A stretch of 64,000 nt of DNA from Chrysoporthe austroafricana (lineage: Eukaryota; Ascomycota; Sordariomycetes; Diaporthales; Cryphonectriaceae): the NCBI GenBank assembly GCA_001051155.2, contig JYIP02000007.1:4404342-4468341 (forward strand). Reading direction: 5' to 3'. Of this stretch, positions 1 to 11,839 are shown in pieces. The notes beneath the pieces were generated by a model. That model was given only the letters and a program-made list of their open reading frames with translations, made no database searches and was not told where the DNA came from. Positions within the stretch are counted from its first letter, which is position 1. Every line of letters begins with the position of its first letter. The position numbers and the translations under genes were made by a program.

Positions 1-1
1 C

Positions 2-1088
2 GCTAACGTCGCGCCTTCGTTCCAGGACCCCGCCACTGGCCAGTTGATGCAAGGCTACCGTGTCACTGCCTACAGGGCCCTGACTACCGTAAGTGACGCC
101 CGTCCCGAGTCGACGCGCGCGCTCCTCTCGGCCGAAGCTGAACTTTGCTGTCCCGCAGGCGATGATCCAAGACCTCAAGAACGACTCCGCCCGCTGGGAG
201 GTGGAGAGGAGGAGCCACTCGGCTGCTGCCACTGCAGGTACAAGCACCTCGCGCGAACCGCCTGGTTCCCTTCTGAGGAGCACAGTGTCTAACTCCCCTC
301 CAGGAAGATACAGCGACTCGTCCAGTCGCTTCAGCGGTGGAGTGGTCCCTGCCCAGTATGAGCTTTCTGCACCGCCCTACCACCCCAGGGCTTGTTCAAG
401 CCTTGATTCTTATGACGTTGTGCCCAGATACCCTGGAAACGATGCTCCCGGATACAGTGGCGCCGGCTCCGGGTCGGGATCAGGACAAGGGTTTCAGTAT
501 GACAACCGGCAGGGACAGTACAACAACCCCGGATACGGCCAGGGACAGGCCTTCCCCTCCCAGGCCCAGGACAACAGATACGGCGGACAGCCGGCACAAG
601 GCGGTGCGTACCCCCCGTCCGCGTATGGGACGGCCGTGTACAGCAGCCAGGACGCGGGCGGCGCGCCGTACGTTGACGTCGGGGCGCACCAGACAGGCCG
701 CCCTGCCCGCCCCTCCTACCCGGACCCCAGGATGGCAGGTGGTGCCTACACGACCCAGCCCCAGGGCGGCGTGTATTACAACCCAGGCCAGTACCAAGGT
801 GGTGGTGGCCACCCCCCACAGCCCATTGATCCCATGTTCGGCCGCGGGAACACTTACCCAGCCTCCCAGGCGGACTACAGCTCCTCAGGCCAGCCGCCGT
901 ACCAGTATGACCCTCCCCAGTACGATACTACAAGCCAGAACCCCCTTCCCCGCGGGACCACCTCCTCCCCGACCAGTACACCAGCTCAGACAGGAAACAG
1001 TGGATCGTCTCACTCCCACCGCCACCGCGATCGCGACGCGCGCGACCCCAGCTACAGCAAGGCCGAGAGACACCGCCGCCCCCAATAA
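2..1088 (+). CDS. rfeG: RfeG-like putative transcription factor, 3' part (5' end outside window)
   Basis: Partial gene with exons 2-88, 159-237 and 304-1088. The intron at 89-158 is well supported because it joins LTT to AMIQDLKNDSARWE, which matches the conserved start of RfeG-type fungal proteins (a GYxxTAYRxLT block followed by MIxDLKxDSARWE). The second intron, 238-303, is 66 nt and therefore frame-neutral. I prefer it because it has GTACAA, a CTAAC branch site and a CTCCAG acceptor, but read-through would also stay open. Downstream the protein is a long low-complexity tail rich in G, Q, Y, P and S, ending in a His/Arg/Asp-rich stretch (SHRHRDRDARD) before the stop at 1086-1088. The RfeG annotation is a family name in Aspergillus-type genomes, and no biochemical activity is visible here. 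A nuclear role is inferred from the name and the basic tail only. Confidence 0.7.
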
Positions 1089-1591
1089 GCTCCTCCGTCC
1101 GCGCTCATCAGTCATGATGGCCCGCAAGACGTGGATCGGATCCTGTGAGTGATGGTGGCACGGCCCCCCCTTGTTTGATCTGGAAACCCTTCATGCTCTG
1201 CTTCGGAATGGCGTTTGCGCTGCTTTCTGCTTTTTTGCCGCCGGGTCTACCAACGTCTTTTGGATGGAAAAAAAGGTCCTCGAGAGAGACCTTTGAAGTT
1301 GCAAGTTTGCTTCTCCCCCCTCCCTTTCACGATCAGCCGGATCTCCCTCGGACCTATTGGCTTCGAAATTCCATTTTGGCATGGCGCCCCGGCTCTGGTG
1401 GCGTTCTCCCTGGACTGTTTTACCCCTCGGACCTGGATTTTATCGCATGGCCCCGGATCATTCTGTCGACCTTCCTTGCTGCCGGGCGATGCGTCACATG
1501 TTTCTTATTATGATTTTTGATGATCCCGCAGACTCCTGCGATGTTGCATCCCGTGACCGGAGCTTCATGGGGGAGAGACACGGACACAGAT

Positions 1592-1623
<32 letters not shown>

Positions 1624-4177
1624 CACACCCTGGACTGATGACATCTCTGCTGGTGCCCATGACCGAAGACATCCTTCTGTCCGGGCCTGGCGTCATGAAC
1701 TGGTCCCACATACGCCTTGTTTTGTCTGGTGTACCGGCCGCGTCGCGCCCTGGGACTCAGGGGAAGACGTCCCGCGCCGCAGCCAGGACTTGATGCTTCA
1801 GAAGGTGAGAGCTCTGCACATACTCCCAAGGCCCCCAGGCGGAGATTTTCACACAGGAGCTGCCATCTGCGCCTCATGCTCCTCCAGCCCGGGTCAACCC
1901 GTCGTGGCGTACCTGGCTACCTACACCTGATCATCCAAGGAGCTGATCGCAGGCCTTCACTCCTCTCCGTGGACCAACCAAGCACCGGACTGCTTCAGCC
2001 GTGGCGCGAGACTGAGCTGGGCTCTCCGGATGGGACCGTACCGTGGATAATGACTGCCGGAGAAGACAAGCTCTCCAGGGACTCGCCTTACCTTCAAGAC
2101 CGCCTCTCACCTGCTGGCGGGGAGCCTGCAGAGATGTACAGCGTCCAGGCGGCTCCCTTGTACATGGCTGCAACGCAAATGGTACTACCGTTCCGCTCTG
2201 GCACCCCCCGGATGCAATCCTCCCAAGACCAGAGACACAGCAATGTGAGGGAAGGAGACGGTCGCTTCCCCGACGTCTCGCTGGTAAGACTGGACCGGAT
2301 GCCGGCCGCCTCGCTGAGGCCCCGAGCCGGACCACCAACCACACGGTGTCGCCATAAAGGAATTGTTCTGCGTCGTTTCTTGCAATTTCGGACCCCCTTC
2401 TGCAACTGCCAGACCTCATGTGTGTGGTTCGCGACCATCTTATGACCTGGCCGCGCTCTGATCCTCCCTAGGGATCATGGATCTGTTTCTCTGCTTTCTC
2501 GACGTGCCCGGACATCACCGGGGTGTGAGGTCCGTCCGTCCGCCCGCCCGGGATCCAGGTGGTCTCGCCAGGATCGGAGGGCCCTCGCGGTCGTGTTTCC
2601 AGGAGAATGGAGTTTCGCCCCTGCAGACTCGCGCACGGAGAGTTCAAAGCCGGACATACAAAGCCTGTGGACGGACTGGTGCCAGCTGCGTTGTCCCCTA
2701 GCCCGGACCTGGATCGCTCCGAACGCGTATGTCTTTTTTTTCCCTCCTGTTTTAACCTGTCGTCGCGGATCAGCCCGCCTGGTTGTTGTTCTTAAGCTTC
2801 CACTGCCACGGATCGCGCGGAGAGAGGAAGGGAGAGCGTTGTCATTGGTCTACCCGCCGCGGATGGATCGCTAACCTCAGGCACTTCGTCAGCGTTTCTC
2901 TTCATACCACAGTCTGTCGACAAGAGGCAGGCATACATGAAGATCCATATCCAGGGGACACGTGCGGCATGTGGGTCCGAACAAGAGGGGCTTGGGACTG
3001 CAAGAGGGTGGACATGGAAGGACCGTACTCGTGATGTCCGGGAGCTGGGTCTATGTGTGGGTGTTGGGTTTCTCATTGAGCTGATGTTGGGTTGGGTCAG
3101 GGGAGGTTCACGCTACGGGCCTATAATGAGGTCTGGGTATGCATATATGCAAAGGGCGGGCGACCTGGTGCGGCTGGAGTTCTGACGGGACAAGGGATTG
3201 ATTGATTGTATGACGGCGTTTACTAGTGAGTGCATCGAGGGCCAAGTTCTCCTCGCCGAACGAAATTAGACTGCGATGCTGATGAGGGCTGTGAATGTAA
3301 ACGAGCCAACCTGTGTGTGGCCTGCCTCTGCTGTGCTGCTGTTGCTCGTATGTCTGCTTCTGGCCCCACCCCCAACCAGGCCCCCCTCTGAGCATCCGCG
3401 GGGAGTTGCCTGACCGCAGTAAACTTCGTGGGTGTTCGCACACTAGTATCTCCCCCCCCCTTTCCACCTTCCACCTGTAACCATCCAAACCAGCCCGGCC
3501 TGCCCCCCCCCCTTTCCCGGTTTTTTGCTGCTTGGTTTTCTAACAAGGCTCTCGCTCTCGGGAGGGGATGTGTGCCGTGGATCCATGCCTGCATGAGATC
3601 GATCGTATCTATCAGGAGAATCTCGGAAGGGGGCGGGGGCTTGTGCGTCCGAGAGACTCCTGGGCGAGAGAGACATGGATTTGTTGTTGGGTCGGGGCTC
3701 AACATCGCCGCCGGCCTCTCCCCCTCTCTCTGCTTCATTTCTTTCTTTCCTCGTCGCCCTAAGACAATTTCTATACATCTGTACTTCGCACGAGAAGAGA
3801 GGCCGCGGCAGACCGTTAACGTATCGAACNATTAGCAAACCCCCCCCCCCCCAAAAAAAAAAAAAAAGTGCACACGTTGTAGCCTATTTATTTTGGTCCC
3901 CCCCTCCCCCACCGGGCCGCCCCCCGCCTTTTCCATAAATCTCTGGTATCACTTGATGACCTTGTTCTCCCGCTTCACACAAGACTGCCTTTGGTCTGAA
4001 GGCTCCTCTCTCGCTTGCCTCCCCTTCTTCCTTCCACATCTCGGCACAGGCCTGTTGTTGTGTCCGTCATTCTAGGGCCCGTTGTGCCGGGCACACATAC
4101 ACACGTTTACCCGTGGTCGTAGCAGCGTTGCGGAATGATTGTATCGTGGCCTCTGCACTCAACAACCGGCTGAGGTC
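1089..4177. other. Gene-poor spacer between RfeG-like gene and importin gene
   Basis: About 3 kb with no convincing coding sequence. Several open frames exist, the longest at 1717-2445 (+, 242 codons), but none shows a recognisable domain or intron logic. The beginning probably holds the 3' UTR of the RfeG-like gene and the end the 3' UTR of the importin gene, so the two genes converge. An AC/AG dinucleotide tract lies at 1591-1623. A single undetermined base at 3830 is followed by C and A homopolymers, which suggests a weak assembly join. Confidence 0.6.
1591..1623. repeat. (AC)n(AG)n microsatellite
   Basis: Uninterrupted AC dinucleotides run directly into AG dinucleotides. The tract sits in the spacer after the RfeG-like gene, outside coding sequence. 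Confidence 0.95.
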
Positions 4178-7100
4178 TTAGCTGGCGCCGCCGTTGGCCG
4201 CGGCGGCGGCGGCAGCAAGCTGCTGCGCCGCCTGCTGCTGAAGTGCCTGGTTCGCCTCCGCCTGCTGTACCACGCTCTGGATCACGCCCTGCTCCTCGCC
4301 AGAGAGGTGGGATGAGAGACTGCTGTAGAACTGGGGCTGTTCTTGTTGCAATCCTGCGTTGACGGGTTAGCCGGTGCTGGCGTCTTCCCTCGCTGGGATG
4401 GCGGTGCGAGGTGGCAAACTTACTCATGAGGCACGATCGGAAGATCTGGTACGGCTCGAGCTTGTCCAGGGGCGACTCGAGGAGTACGCTATTCTCGCCC
4501 AGCTCGTCGTCCGAGGCCGCTTCCTCCAGCTGGCCAAACTTCTGCGCCTGCATACCTGTGTCAGCAGCCGAAAAGAGGCGGCGCGGCCCTTGGTGACGAC
4601 TTACCTCCTCGTTCAGGAACTCGAGATACGCAGAGCTCTCGTCCTTCGCGTCCGTAGGCTCCTCCTCCTTCTCCTCCTCTGCAGTCCAGTCGGCATCATC
4701 ATCGCCCCACTCGTCGTCGTCGTCGTACGTATAGTTCCCGTCAAGACCATAGTCGTCCTTCATTGCGTCCTCGCGGTCTGGCAGGCAGGCAGTCAGTATC
4801 CGGCGCACCACCGAGGCTTGTCAGGAGGTCGGGATGCTTACTCTTCACTGCGGCAGGCAGCGTCTTGAACAGCGACGTGATTCCCTATATTGACCTTAGC
4901 GGCGTGTATGTTAAAGAGAGAGAAGTGCCTGGCACCTACCTGTAGTAGCCGCGGCCAGCCGACCGAGACGCTCGCAGGGATCTGGTCGGGGCTGAGGCCG
5001 AGCAGGGCGACGATGGCGACGATGCAGAGCTTCTTGTCGTGCACGCGCGTGAACGAATCCATACTGCCGAACCACAGGCTGAAGAACTTGTTGGTCCAAC
5101 CCTTGGCCTCGAGCACCTGCAGCGCCAGGCCCGGGTTGTAATAGACAGCGTTGATGACCATCTCCATCAGGTGCACCTTGTACGACTTGAGCTTCTGCTC
5201 CGGCTCGCTGAGCACCGTCATGGCCATGCCGACGAAGCCCGATACGCACTGGTCGATGTGCCCCGGCAGGCTGAGCATCATGGCCTCGGCCAGCTTGCAT
5301 GCGCAAATGCGGTCGATGCCGCCGACCTTGGGGTCGCTGAACATGTCCGAGACCATGGTGTACAGGGCCTCGACGTACTCGGGCTTCTGGATGAGCTGCG
5401 GCACGCCGAACTGGACGAAGTTGTCGAGCGCGGGGAGCATGTCCTCCAGGTACAGCTCGGCGCCGGCCTTGAAGGTCCGGTGGATGAGCTCAAAAGCTTG
5501 CCACATGGTCGGGGAGATGGCCTTGGCGGCGAATGTGCAGCTGTCGATGATCTCGAACACCTCGTTATACAGATCTGCGCGGGCGGGCGGGCGGCAACGT
5601 TAGCATACACACACAAACACACACACACACACACACATACACACGCCAAAGAGGTGACATGTCTGGGGCCGTACGTACCGTAGAGCTTGTTGTCGAGGGT
5701 GACTTGGACGATGGGCATGAGGACGGCCTCGATGTGCAGGAGAACGTCCGGGGTGCTCTCAAGGGTGAGGATGAGTGTGCCGATGGTCTGGAGGACGCCC
5801 AGAGCCGTTATGCTCTTGTCGTCCAGGTAATCGCCGTACTCCTCGTCGTCGCGGCTGTTGTTGCGCTCGAGGAGCTCGTTGACGATGCGCAGGTAGGTGT
5901 CGCGGAGCTGCTCGCTGAGGGCGACGGCGAAGGGGGTGAGCTCGGTAGCGAAGACCTCGACGAAGTCCTCCATGACGTTGGCCAGGGCGTCGATGTCGGC
6001 CTCGTTGGCGAGCTTGAGGAGCTGCTGCATGATGGTGGGGATCGAGGTCTGCATGCTGGTGCGGATGATGTCGTGGCGGATGAGGGGCTGCAGGGCGAGG
6101 GCGGCGGTGACGCGGACGGGCAAGGCGGGGTCGGCCATGCAGTCGAGGATGTTGCGGTAGATGGTGAGCAGGTGGTTCTGGTCCTTGAAGTCGAGCTGCT
6201 CGAACTTCTCGATGGTGTCGCAGGCGCGGGCGCGCAGGTAGCCCTGGGGGCTGGTGAAGTCGGGGAAAACGTAGCGGACGAGGAAGTACTCGACCTGGTC
6301 GGCGATGGGGGACTTCTTGCCGAGGAGGACGGGGGCGAGGGTGCCGATCATGCGCAGAGCGCCCTCCTTGGCAATGTGGTCCTTCTTGTCGGGGGCGGCG
6401 GCCTCGTAGGTACTGACAACGTTATTGACGAAGGAGAGCAGCTCGAAGGTCTGCTTGCGACGGTTCTTGGTGAGGGTGACAAGGAAGTTGGTGGCGGAGA
6501 CGTCCGGAGCGGAGACCTCCTCGTAGAAGTTGAGCTTGCGGTGGAGGTACTCCTCGGGCTCGTCCTCGAAGCGGGCGATGTCGTCCTGGGAGAGGCAGAG
6601 CACGGGGAAGATGAAGTGGGTGACGAGGTTGGTGAGGTGCGGGCGCAGGTGGGCCCACATCTCCTTGGGGCGCACGCACTCGTCCATGAAGACGATGGTG
6701 TAGGAGAGGCAGGGCCGGCTCAGCCACGAGGTCTTACCGACCCACTTCTCGATCTCGCGCAGGTAGTGCTGTAGTATCTCGGGGGCGATGTTGGAGGCGA
6801 AGAAGCCGGCGAAGGCGGCGGCCTGCTCGCCGCCGTCCTTCCCGACCGACTGCGGGTTCCCGTGCCTGATGTAGAGTCGGTTGAGGTTGAAGTAGGCCCA
6901 CTTCTTGGCGCGCCACCAGTGGTGGCGCTCGCGCTCGAGGGGGTCGTCGACCATGGCGACGGCTGGGGGGGTCTTGGCGACGGTCTGGAGGAAGACGGTG
7001 CACCAGCCGATGGTGTTCTGCTGGACGCGGAGGAAGGGAGACAGGTCGAGCTGTTCGGGGGGGCGCACCAGGTCAGCCCAGGATTCTTGTTTCTGACCGT

Positions 7101-7944
7101 CGGGGGGGAGGGGGATAGTATGGTATAGAGAGGGAGGGGCGAAGGATGTAGGGAGGCTTGCTGACCCATGTCGCGTGCTTATACGCCTTGAGGGCGATGT
7201 GGAGCATCTCGCCGGCTTCCTCGCTCTCCTGCGACACCAGCTCGGCGGAGATGGCCAGCAGCCGGGGGAAGCTGGCCTCGATGATGGTGTCGAAGTGGGC
7301 CCTGTTGTCGCCGTCGCCGGCCTTGAAGCGGTAGGCGCGGCAGATGGCCAGCAGGCATTGCAGGCCGGCAAGGACGGAGGGGCGGTCGTTGGTGTTGAGG
7401 AGCTGGACGGTGAAGTCCATGAACGTGGGCCAGCGCTCGGGGAAGTCCCAGTGCAGGATCCTCTGCAGGATGGGGATGAGCTGCTGGCGGATCAGGCCCT
7501 GGGAGGAGGCGAGGATGGGAAGTATCCGGTCGCGGACCCTCTGCTTCTCGTCGTCTGGTATGGGGCGCTCGTTGGGGTATTGCTCTGTGCCCGCCCAGGC
7601 GCGGTTGACGCGGTTCTTGAGGTAGATGACAGCTGTGACGATGACGTGTGAGCCTCTCTCTCTCTCTCTCTCTTTCTCTTTCTCCCTCTCCCCTTCTCTC
7701 TTTTTATATTGGGGGGGGGGGCATCCAACAGGACAATGGGCACGGGTGGTGGCTGCCAGAGCGCCGGGACGGGGGACGCGCCTCGCGGGGGGTTGAGAAG
7801 GGGGGGGGGGAGATTCCCAACGACGACGGCGCGGATGTGTATGTGTGTCTGTCTGTATCACGTACTGGAGAGGCGGATGTTCTGCTCCTGCTCGGACTGC
7901 AGGATCTCGAGGAGGGCGTCGAGGAAGCCATTGTGCTCCTCTGC
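4178..7944 (-). CDS. Importin-beta family transport receptor (Nmd5/importin-7/8 type), N-terminus missing
   Basis: Eight exons can be read on the minus strand: 7944-7866, 7632-7166, 7050-5679, 5574-4940, 4884-4842, 4777-4605, 4547-4424 and 4353-4178. They splice in frame to 1022 residues. The product begins inside the first HEAT region (AEEHNGFLDALLEILQ), so about the first 30-40 residues are missing. The upstream acceptor at 7945-7946 points into poor sequence and the gap at 8222-8499. Family hallmarks are LSTVIYLKNRVNRAW, the helical HEAT-like repeats throughout, an acidic loop near the C-terminus (DDDDEWGDDDADW) and a Q/A-rich tail. Proteins of this family carry cargo through nuclear pores with Ran-GTP. 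The family name is often given as nonsense-mediated decay protein 5, a misleading historical label. Introns are 233, 115, 104, 55, 64, 57 and 70 nt, and two of them contain microsatellites. The choice between the Nmd5 and Sxm1 paralogues is uncertain. Confidence 0.9.
5604..5644. repeat. (CA)n microsatellite inside importin intron
   Basis: Nearly pure CA dinucleotides within the 104-nt intron 5575-5678 of the importin gene. Much of the intron is repeat. Confidence 0.95.
7648..7695. repeat. Pyrimidine-rich (CT)n tract in importin intron
   Basis: CT dinucleotides grading into a C/T-rich tract inside the 233-nt intron 7633-7865. On the coding strand this is a GA-rich tract not far upstream of the acceptor. 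A G homopolymer follows at about 7712. Confidence 0.85.
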
Positions 7945-8221
7945 CTAGAAAGACGCAACACACGGCGCGGCGGGGGTCAGCCAAGGACTTGCGCGTAGAG
8001 GAGGGGGAGGGGAGAGAGGGAAAGAGAGATGTATGTGTGCGTGCGAGGGGCAAGATATATCCCACGGACGCACCGGGGGGGGGGGGGCCGGGGGGGGGCC
8101 GGGGGGGGGGGGGGGGGGAGGGGGGGGGGGAAAGACAAAAAGAGCAGTCAATATTTCGAGATCACGCTTGTCCCTAACGAAATGCTGAACCAACCTGCTC
8201 CTAAGATGTATGTAGGCGGCC

Positions 8222-8499
8222 NNNNNNNNNNNNNNNNNNNNNNNNNNNNNNNNNNNNNNNNNNNNNNNNNNNNNNNNNNNNNNNNNNNNNNNNNNNNNNN
8301 NNNNNNNNNNNNNNNNNNNNNNNNNNNNNNNNNNNNNNNNNNNNNNNNNNNNNNNNNNNNNNNNNNNNNNNNNNNNNNNNNNNNNNNNNNNNNNNNNNNN
8401 NNNNNNNNNNNNNNNNNNNNNNNNNNNNNNNNNNNNNNNNNNNNNNNNNNNNNNNNNNNNNNNNNNNNNNNNNNNNNNNNNNNNNNNNNNNNNNNNNNN
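8222..8499. other. Assembly gap (278 Ns)
   Basis: A run of undetermined bases flanked by long G, C and A homopolymers (about 8080-8130 and 8512-8560). The first exon and start codon of the importin gene most likely lie here or were misassembled at its edges. Confidence 0.98.
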
Positions 8500-11400
8500 G
8501 AGGGCCCCAGAGCCCCCCCCCCCCCCGAGAAAGGGGGGGGGAAAAAAAAAAAAAAAAAAATAGGTTTGAGAGCCCCGCCGCGGGTGCTGGGCGTGTCGCC
8601 TGCCGGGTACTGGCCAGTGCTAACTAACTTGCTGTGGATGCCTGCGCTCTCTGCCTCCCTCCCTACCCTGCAGCCAATGAGCGGCGGGCCATCTCCTGTA
8701 ACAGATGGCGTCTACCGCGCACTCGCTCCCTCTCTGCTGTTGGCGGGCGGCGAGGTCTGCGAAGGAAAATTAAGAAACAAGAGCGGCCTCGCGCGGTGCT
8801 ACCCCGGCTCGCCGTGACAGCTCGCGCCCCTTTCTCTCTGGACCTGCGCGGGCACACACCCACCCACAGGCAGCAGGCCGCATCCGGCGCTGGGCGCGTG
8901 TGGATGGGCTGCGGACTGCAGCGTGTGTGGCGATGGATCCTCAGCGCGGGCGGACGCGTGCAGGAGGCAAAACACGAGGGGGTGGTGGGGGTCGATAGAC
9001 GCGGGATGGATATAGATAGCAGCATCCCATCTGCAGCATTACATATATATATATATATTCTCGTGCGCACGGCCGGGAACGCACATGGCCGCCCGTCTAT
9101 TATCCCTGAATGCCCCCAGATAGACCTTGTGATGCTTGCTGTCCCGACCCGGCCAGGCTTCCTCTCCTCTCCGTGCATGCGCCCGGCTCCCGGCTGCTCG
9201 ACCGATCCCTTGCCCTCTCTATCTAGCCTGTGCATATCACCAAACCTATGTCGTCCCTGTCCGCCTGTCTTTTATTATTATTATTATTATGTTACGGGCG
9301 GGTTGGTTGTGAGATACTGCGATGAGTTAGATATCTCCCGGTCCGGAGCAAGGAACCCGGTCTCCACCCTCGGTCGAGATGGGTGCGCTGCCGTGCGACG
9401 CACACATCACGTCTGTCATGTCGCCGCCCTGGCGGCCACGTTCCCCCCTCCTGGTCCCGGGACGCCCGGGAGGTGTCGTGGCGCGCTGCCTATACGATGT
9501 GAATCATCATCATCAAGTTCTTCATTCAAAACACTTTGAGACTACTTGCTTACTTACTGCAACCTACGGCCGGCCCTATGAAGGTTGTCGGTGAGTAAAG
9601 AGCACCTTGTCCCGGCGTTGTTGTTGAATCGGCTGGCCGTCGCCGATCGGGGGGGGGGGCGCCTAAGGACGCTAAGTAAGCAGCACTCGGAAGCCAAAAC
9701 AGCCAACGAAGTCAGGCTGTCTGCCGCTTGGGGGGGAGGCCCTGCTTGTGATTATTATATGGATAATTGCGATTTGTTTTGACGTCAATTCAAGTTACCT
9801 TTACTCGTGCCTACCAACTTGCCTGAAAAAAAAAAAAAAAAAAAAAAAAGAAACAGCGGCGGGCGNGGCCCCTGTTTGTAGTATTATATGGGAAATTGCG
9901 ATTTTATTTGACGACAATTAAAATTAATTTTAATCGTGGCTACCAAAATGCCTAAAAAAAAAAAAAAAAAAAAAAAAAAAGAGAGACCAAGTTGCAGCAG
10001 CATTCGACGTGTTATACCCCACCTCCCCCACACCCCGCCAGGGCCATGATTACGTAGTGGGTAAGAAGAAGGCTTCTAAGTGCTGCGTGCGATGAAGGCT
10101 AATTGCATGCTGGACGGGCGGGTGACGACCTCAATAGCTGCTGTGTTATCATCGTGAGACCTCGGCCTTGGTAGGAACAGTGCCCTCGACGCAGCTGAAA
10201 AGTGTGAATTAATAATATCTGGGCGGGCGGCACCGCTGCAGAAAGATCAGCGCCTCGCGGTGGGCCGTCATCGCAAGCCTGGCGCTGCTTTCAGGCGAAG
10301 CCGCGGCGGGAGGTACGGCGATCTTATCCTAGGCACTTCCGAACCGCGACGGCGTGCCGCCGCGCAGCCAGCGCGCTCGAAGCACCTCCCTCCTCGGCAC
10401 GGCTCTGAGTTCGTGCCATCGTCTGCTGCGCGTGCCATCGTCTGCTGCGCGTGCCATCGTCTGCTGCGCGTGCCTCTCTCCCTTATCGTCGGGGAAGGAG
10501 GGGGGAGAGCTCGACTGCTGGAGCCGGGGCTGTGGTTGGCCGGCGAGATGCGGCAGGGACAGGGACCAGGCCGTCCACGGACGGCAGGCATCTGTGTGTA
10601 ATTCCAGCAGCCTGTTGCTGGGATGTACCCAGCATTGCCCACCGAGCACATGCTCGATCCGAACCGCGTCGTCACATTTCCACGCCGCCCGCTGGCAGAG
10701 ACAAGAACGTCGTCCGGCATCATGGACGACGGCCGACTCTGGGTAGGCGTTTCGGATCCGCAACGGCGCCGGAAGCCCCCTCCCCCGCGGTCTCCACGAC
10801 CGGCACAACACGGTCTCGATCTCTCCCACCCCCCCACCCGGACCCGGTCGCCTTCCGCCACGACGTCGCACACTGCCACGCCTTGCTGAAGGGACGTCGG
10901 GAACAGCCTTCAGGAGCCCTGGGACCGCTGGGCCTCGGTTAGCCGGCGTCTCGCCTGCGGCCGCGTGCTTCTCGACGAGGAGGGCGACGAGGAGTTGGCT
11001 GCAGAGAGGTGGGGTGCCTTCCTACACTTCCCCCGCGACTTCTGCTTCGAAACGCTCACCCTCTGCTTTCTCCCCCTCAGATACACACCCACCTACAGAA
11101 CGAGCTATGCGGTCTCGAGGCCCTGCCGCTCCCTCTCCTCCGCCCAGCATTGTCCGCCTGCAGCTGCACCGCCCGACCCGTCGGTAGTGGCCTACAGCGA
11201 CTGCGCAGGGTACCGCTTTGTCGGAATGCGTCGGAGGCGCCCAACGTGAACGACAGCACTGGCTCGTGAACACCGACCTCTGTACATACAAGCCCGGGCG
11301 CCCCCCCCCCCAGTGCACGTGTTTACGAACTAAGCAGCACAAACCCATCGGACTGTGGCCGCATCTCAAGCACGTCGTCCGGCTCTGACCAGTCAATGAT

Positions 11401-11839
11401 ACGTGTACATGCAGCAATCACATATCCTGGCGGTTTCTGAGGCTGGGCTGGGTGGCCACAATGGGGTTGGCACCGTCGAGACCCCCCTCCCACCGAGACA
11501 CCCACGCGCGGATGTGGGCGCCCAGATACATGGATTCTGTGCAAGTCTCTTGCACGGCGCCAGGAGAAGGGAGAAGCAGGCCCAACACATGCCGGGAGGC
11601 GCTCCTGATCCTTCACAAACTTCTCCGACCGCGGAGGCTGGCCTGGAAGAGCCGGCTACGGAGGCCGCGGTCTTGTACCGTATGTATACAAGTCTTGCGG
11701 TGGCCGTTGCTGTGTCCGTCTGCCGGGTCAATGGCTCTAGTATGCTACTCTAGTCTTCGAGCCCTGTTGGGGATCTTGTGCCGTCCCCAATCCCTCAGGT
11801 CTTTGGTCGGGCGCACATAGCGGCCCCCGCTGAAGCGCT
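8500..11839. other. Spacer without convincing genes
   Basis: Open frames up to about 300 codons occur on both strands, but they overlap each other, lack recognisable domains and reflect high GC. The stretch includes a TTA triplet tract at about 9273-9291, a short TA tract near 9043-9058, and the imperfect duplication around the N at 9866. At 10422-10470 a 21-nt unit (CGTGCCATCGTCTGCTGCG) is repeated about three times. Part of this DNA is presumably the promoter of the importin gene. Confidence 0.5.
9738..9985. repeat. Imperfect direct duplication around an N, probable assembly artefact
   Basis: Two roughly 100-bp copies (about 9738-9850 and 9867-9985) align end to end and both finish in a long poly-A. 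They share landmarks such as ATTATATGG, AATTGCGATTT and GCCTRAAAA. Differences in the second copy are mostly changes towards A or T, as in low-quality base calls. The undetermined base at 9866 sits exactly between them. I read this as one locus represented twice where two contig ends were joined. Confidence 0.75.

Noticed and set aside
1717..2445. Plus-strand open frame of 242 codons after the RfeG-like gene
   Set aside because: Translation has no domain, competing frames overlap it, and there is no intron logic. It probably lies in a 3' UTR or spacer.
5659..6774. Plus-strand open frame of 371 codons
   Set aside because: Antisense to the largest importin exon, with a monotonous Val/Glu/Gly/Asp composition typical of reverse-complement shadows.
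9738..9985. Direct duplication considered as a pair of transposon ends
   Set aside because: An N sits exactly between the copies, both end in poly-A and the changes are biased like poor base calls, so an assembly artefact is the simpler explanation.
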